Shown: positions 59,519 through 64,000 of the stretch, piece by piece | How the letters are laid out: each line of letters begins with the position of its first letter | Position numbering within the stretch: position 1 is the first letter of the stretch | NCBI GenBank assembly: GCA_001970955.1 | Contig: MPUH01000201.1 | Coordinates: 19,068 to 83,067 of the forward strand | Origin: Stentor coeruleus | Lineage: Eukaryota > Ciliophora > Heterotrichea > Heterotrichida > Stentoridae | Length of the DNA stretch: 64,000 nt | Direction: 5' to 3' | Program-made: the position numbers and the translations under genes | The notes under the pieces: model-generated | Seen by the model: the letters and a program-made list of their open reading frames with translations, nothing else | What the model was told of the DNA's origin: nothing | The model's database searches: none

Positions 59519-59701
59519 TTAACTATTATATTCATCATTAAGTTTATCTTGAAGATCTTTGAATATTTTTCTTTTATTCTGCGCCAAATAAATAATCCTT
59601 TTTGAAGAAACATTTTTAAAAGATGGATTTTGTATTTGGCTTAGAGTTAAAATATATGGGTCCCAGTTCCTAAAGGTGTTGACTACTTTTTTTTGATCCA
59701 T
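59519..59701 (-). CDS. 60-residue ORF immediately upstream of the coiled-coil gene
   Basis: MDQKKVVNTFRNWDPYIL... ends ...LNDEYNS, followed by TAA and, without a gap, the ATG of the coiled-coil gene in the same frame. It has ordinary amino-acid use (Trp, Pro, Asp present). It may be the true N-terminus of the coiled-coil protein separated by a sequencing error or read-through stop, an upstream ORF, or a small gene. No 15-nt intron can remove the stop. Confidence 0.45.
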   Translation of the reverse strand: MDQKKVVNTFRNWDPYILTLSQIQNPSFKNVSSKRIIYLAQNKRKIFKDLQDKLNDEYNS

Positions 59702-61005
59702 TTTAAATTCATCTTCAAAAGCTTTTTATAGTTAAAATTGACTCTTCAGAATGATTAGTGTAATAAGTTTAAGTATGGTAATCAACTAATCTCTATTAAT
59801 ATTATAAATATCGAAGGATTGCTTATGTTAAAATATATCCTAAAAAGAAAATACAAGAATTTTTTCTTTAATATAATCATTTATTCTTATATTGATATAT
59901 GATTTGTATTTGGGATAAGCATATGAAAATTCCAGCTTTGATTATTTCTTGGCATTTAAGGTTGAAAAGGAATTTTTAAACCCTAGTCATAAATGATAGG
60001 ATGCTACTAGTATACGATATTGGCAGAAAGCTTTATAATCATAGGGAATCATGAAAACTGTAAGATTTCCTTTGAAAATATTATCTTTGAAGTCTTGAGC
60101 TTTATTTTTATAGACTAATTGCTGAGTTTTAAGATTTCATAATGCTCCAAAGCGATTTTTTTTTATTTGGCAATAATTTTTGGACGGTTTACTGATATTA
60201 TTAAGGTTAATGCAACTTTGTTTCATGATAAATACAAATAAAAATTTCTACCCAATAAGATTTAAAAAATAAATATACAATTTTCACAAATTTTTTTAAG
60301 AGAATAAAAACTTTGTAATTAGAAATTTGGGTAGTATATACAAAAATGCTTTAACAGAGTTCTCTCCTAAAAATATATACAAAAAGCTAAGAGTATATCA
60401 GGAATTTCTGTTCAAATTTTGGTTTAGTACAACATAAAAATATATTTTTTTATTTTCAGTAATTTTTTGAAAACACTTAGTGGCCATTCTTTTAATTTTG
60501 TTTTCTAAATGCTAATAAGATTATTTCTGAGTAACTAATTCCTACAAAATCCTCAAAATTTGTTATCATCTAAAAAAAGTATTTTTTAAAACCAAATTTG
60601 CAAACTGAATCCTAATAACATTTCGCAAAATTTTCTACTAAAAAAACCCTAGAAGCCTCATATTTTTATTCCCATTCTATATTTTATAGTCTCATAATTT
60701 TTTATTTGAACATTTCATTGAAATTAAAATTTATTATCTTATTATTTTCTTCAGATAAAAACATAATCCGATTATCAAGGGTAAATCTGACATCCTTTAA
60801 AGTCGACAAAGAAAAAAATTGCAAAAATTTCTGAATCGATTTCTGAATTTTCTCAACACTGAATTAGTTGTTTTTTATATTAAACAATAAAACCTATAAG
60901 GGTATTGACACCAATATTATTTTATAAAATCAGTGATCTTATCATAATTTTTTTGTATTCTTCATTGGTTTGAAGTAAAAAACTCATGAGCTATTTAAAA
61001 AAAAT
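59702..61005. other. Intergenic region between divergent genes
   Basis: 1.3 kb, AT-rich. No ORF over 60 codons, RNA or long repeat recognised. The strand-skew pattern is weak here. Confidence 0.4.
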
Positions 61006-64000
61006 ATGCTTCTAAAATCATCAAGCAGAAACCCATCGCCGCTGGGTCTTGCCCCAAAACGTTTAGTCTCCCGAACACCAACAAGCTTTCGTACCCAGTC
61101 TCCAACCCTCAAAAAGAAATTCACCCCAACTGTAAACAAATCCTTTACATGTTATAAAGAAAAAGCTCAAAACAAACATAACAGAGCTTTATCATTAGAT
61201 AAATCAAAAGAAAACAACTCCACAATGCGACGATCAAAAAACAGGTCTTTAAGATTCAATACAAAAATATTTTCACAGCCAAAAGAAATCTCAATAGATT
61301 ATGCAAAATCGCAGATGGAACTAGGAAATTATGCTAAAGCAATTGAAATACTTAATACAATAATGAGATCTGAAACAGAAAATTGTGAATTTTTATATAG
61401 TAGAGGAGTTTGTTTTATGCATTTACATCAATACAAACTTGCAATTGATGATTTATTAAAAGTGGCGGACAAAGATCCAATTTTCGATAAACAACTTTAT
61501 ATAGCTTTGTATATGTGCTATATGTCTTTTAATCAATTTGTTTTAGCTTTAAGAGCTTTATCAAAAGGAATTAGAAAGTTTCCTAATTTTGTTCAAGCGT
61601 ATATGTTTAGAGGTCAACTTTTAAATAAACTTGGAAAATATGATAAGGCTATTAAAGACTTTAGGAAGGTTTTGGCTATTGATAAACTGGAACTTGGCGC
61701 GGTTTTTTGTATAGGAGAAAGTTTTGTTGGTATGAAAGATTGGACTTGGCGCGGTTTTTTGTATAGGAGAAAGTTTTGTTGGTATGAAAGATTGGGAAAA
61801 TGCAATAAAAGCTCTTGATAGCCTTGAATCATCACCAGAATATTATAAGAAATCGTTGTTATTGAAAATTAAGGCTTTATATGAAAATAGGAATTTTGAT
61901 GAGGCGCTTGAAGAATTGGGGGAAAATGCAATAAAAGCTCTTGATAGCCTTGAATCATCACCAGAATATTATAAGAAATCGTTATTATTGAAAATTAAGG
62001 CTTTATATGAAAATAGGAATTTTGATGAGGCGCTTGAAGAATTAGAGAAAACGATTGAAAATTGGCCAGAGGAAACTGTTGCTCATTATTATAAGGCGAA
62101 GATTAATTATGAACTTAGAAACTTTATTGAAGCGGCTTTGTGCTTTGAGCAGGCTATACAGGGATCAAGTGATGCTGATATTATTAATTCATCTGTTTTT
62201 TACTTGGGAAGCATAAAAATCAAAGAAAGAGATTTCTATGGAGCTCTTCACACCTTTGAAAGAGCAGTAAAAGCATTTATAACACCAAATCTAAAAGCTT
62301 TAAATACATATACTGAAGGTATTGTATGTCTAATGAAAAGAAAGCTTGAAGAAGGGATAACTGTATTTAATGAGCTTTTAAAAATGAAAGAACCAGTGCT
62401 AAAAGAGTTTAGAGTAAGTTGCTATGAAAGCCTTGGCTTTGCATATTTTTCGCTTAACAAGTACGATTTAGCAGTCAACATGTTATTATTAGCAAAAAAC
62501 TATGGAAAAATAGATACTTCAAGCGAGTTTAACTACATAATATGTGAAGCTATTTTGGCATATTTAGGAAAACAAGAGACTAAATCTTTAAAAATCTTAA
62601 AATCTTCTAAAGGATTATTCCCAAAAAACCCAATGCCTATTATTATCAGAGCATGCATTTTAATGCATCAATCATTTATATCTGATGAAAATCTACATAT
62701 GCTTATAAAATCTGAACATTTAATCGACAAAATAGTGAAAACCCGTGAACCAGAAAGTGAATTACTTTTTTATAGATCCATACTAAAACTCTGTCTGAAA
62801 AATTTCGATCATGCTTTAGAAAACTCTAAAAGAGCTATTGAAAAAGCTGATGAAAACATTGCCAAACACTACATTCAAAGAGGATATTGTCATGCTTTAT
62901 TAAAAAAATATGAAGATGCTTCTAATGATTTTACTATAGCTCTTCAGCTCAATAATAATATAAAAGAAATATATGCGATTAGAGGAATTTGCGCATATTT
63001 GCAAGACGATTTACAGCTTGCTTTTGATGATTTCACTTTAGCAGCTAAAAAATATTCTGATGATTCTGATTTTCTAATAAGAATGGCAAAGTATTTGATA
63101 CTTGTAGGTTCATATACAGACTCTTTATTAATATTAGATTCCAATCTAAAAATTACTTTGGATCGAATAATCGAAGTTGAGTACTTAAAAGTAGAAAACC
63201 ACATATTTCTAAGTGACTTTTCAAAAGCTGTCTCAATTCTTAATGGAATATTAGAACTTGACCCACAGAATCAAGAAGTGTCTACAGATATTGACATAAT
63301 AAACTTCCTTATAAAAATAAAAAAAGACCCACAAGCGATTTTTATGAGTTCAAAATTTTGTTCAAACTTAAAAGAAAACACTGGGCATTTGTTTAATAAA
63401 AAATATTCATATTGGATAATAGGAGTCTTACTTTATTATACAAAAGATTACACAGGTGCATCAAGTTATTTTCAAGCAGTACTTGAAGTTCTTCATAGCG
63501 AAGAACCTGAAATATTCGCTGATAGTATTACAATTGAAGAAGAAAATTGTGAAATTTTATATAATATTGCTTTATGTAGTCTTACTGGAGGTTATGAAAA
63601 TGTAAACTCCCATGCGCTTATGATATTCGAAGAACTCGCTGAGGTGTTAAATACAAAACATAAAGGTCAACTTCTTTTTCTATCAGCATTGATACACCTT
63701 GCCCAGAAAAACAAAATTAAAGCTGAAAAACTAATGAAAGAAGCAGCTAAATGCGATAATGATACTGTAAGTCCATTTTTAAACAATCAAGAAACTACTG
63801 TTTTACCTTTGCATACATCAAGTGAATTTGCGAGTTTTTTCCCTTTGGTAATGATTAATATTGATAATTTACCAAGTGTTTATATTAGGCCTTCAATTGT
63901 ACTACCAAGATTGAATTTGGATGTAAAAATGAGTTATATTTGTCAACAAGTTTTGAGTTTTTATACTATTGATACTATTATACCAAGAGCTGAAGCCCCA
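61006..64000 (+). CDS. TPR-repeat protein, 3' end beyond the window
   Basis: At least 939 codons after collapse, and the frame is still open at the last base. The N-terminal 95 residues are basic and Ser/Thr-rich (GLAPKRLVSRTPTSFRTQSP). From about residue 97 TPRs follow one another: SQMELGNYAKAIEILNTIMR, FLYSRGVCFMHLHQYKLAID, YMFRGQLLNKLGKYDKAIKD, LGFAYFSLNKYDLAVNMLLL, YIQRGYCHALLKKYEDASND and others. TPR solenoids are protein-binding scaffolds, common in intraflagellar transport and chaperone complexes; no family is assigned. The raw frame breaks at 61743 because of a 52-nt duplication. Near the window end a less repetitive segment begins (IDTIIPRAEAP). Confidence 0.88.
61692..61795. repeat. 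52-nt abutting duplication inside the TPR gene
   Basis: acttggcgcggttttttgta starts at 61692 and 61744. The offset of 52 shifts the frame, and without it the TPR helix GESFVGMKDWENAIKAL is continuous. Confidence 0.93.
61795..62046. repeat. 126-nt abutting duplication inside the TPR gene
   Basis: ggaaaatgcaataaaagctc starts at 61795 and 61921, offset 126 (42 codons, in frame), with a few substitutions. It duplicates ENAIKALDSLESSPEYYKKS and the following helix. It could be an assembly overlap or a true repeat of a TPR. Confidence 0.9.

Noticed and set aside
1-64000. Ciliate code with reassigned TAA/TAG
   Set aside because: All recognised genes end cleanly at TAA, TAG or TGA at the expected family length, and in-frame stops are explained by 15-nt introns or duplications.
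1-64000. tRNA, rRNA, CRISPR arrays and transposons
   Set aside because: No T-arm/anticodon-arm pattern, no spaced repeats of CRISPR type and no transposase or integrase motif seen by eye; a computed scan could still find a tRNA.

Overview
This window looks like a macronuclear scaffold from a heterotrich ciliate, most likely Stentor. It is very AT-rich and gene-dense. TAA, TAG and TGA all end genes, so the code is standard, unlike most ciliates. Seven disrupted reading frames are each repaired by removing exactly 15 nt that begin GTA, end AG and carry A at position 10. Introns of 15-16 nt with the standard code are the known hallmark of Stentor. The protein content (calcyphosine-like EF-hand proteins, TTLL, SHIPPO-like and dynein-docking-like proteins, BTB, PP2C, DYRK) suits a large ciliated protist. 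No tRNA, rRNA, CRISPR, transposase or phage gene was recognised.

Layout. 0-6.4 kb: LST8 (TOR complex), a RING-H2 protein with three Cdc48-N-like repeats, a basic unknown, a leucine-rich-repeat protein and a SHIPPO-like protein. 7-20 kb: a docking-complex-like coiled coil, a class II DYRK kinase, AP-1/2 beta-adaptin, a small membrane protein, an EF-hand/zinc-motif protein, two unknowns, a hinderin-like coiled coil and a TMEM87-type seven-TM protein. 20-30 kb: a PP2C phosphatase, a BACK-like protein, N-myristoyltransferase, a triple HMG-like protein, a polytopic membrane protein and an HMG-box protein. 30-41 kb: a multi-module calcyphosine, a secreted cysteine-rich protein, a CTFxP-repeat protein, a TTLL ligase and a CXXC-less PDI-like ER protein. 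41-50 kb: a PPTC7-like phosphatase, a Musashi-like RRM protein, a small secreted protein and a 1371-residue N/Q-rich BTB protein. 50-64 kb: unknowns, a CRAL-TRIO protein, a large WD40 protein, a coiled-coil protein and a TPR protein that runs off the end.

The genes are not arranged as a pathway. Loose links are Ca2+ sensing (EF-hand and calcyphosine proteins), cilia and cytoskeleton (TTLL, docking-like, SHIPPO-like), growth signalling (LST8, DYRK, PP2C), membrane traffic (beta-adaptin, TMEM87, CRAL-TRIO) and lipid anchoring (NMT, plus a possible MGxxxS substrate in the RING protein).

Assembly caveats. Nine single-N gaps occur, eight of them lying between near-identical direct repeats of about 60-120 bp. 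Further abutting repeats lack an N. Several break genes, and collapsing one copy restores the frame exactly (RING, PP2C, BTB, coiled-coil and TPR genes). They are treated here as unmerged overlaps. The coordinates are those of the raw window; protein lengths are quoted after removing introns and one copy of each repeat.

Gene spacing is extremely tight (11-34 bp between some genes). The 5' flanks have a striking strand asymmetry: the coding strand just upstream of start codons is almost free of G (two G in 281 nt before the gene at 33342).
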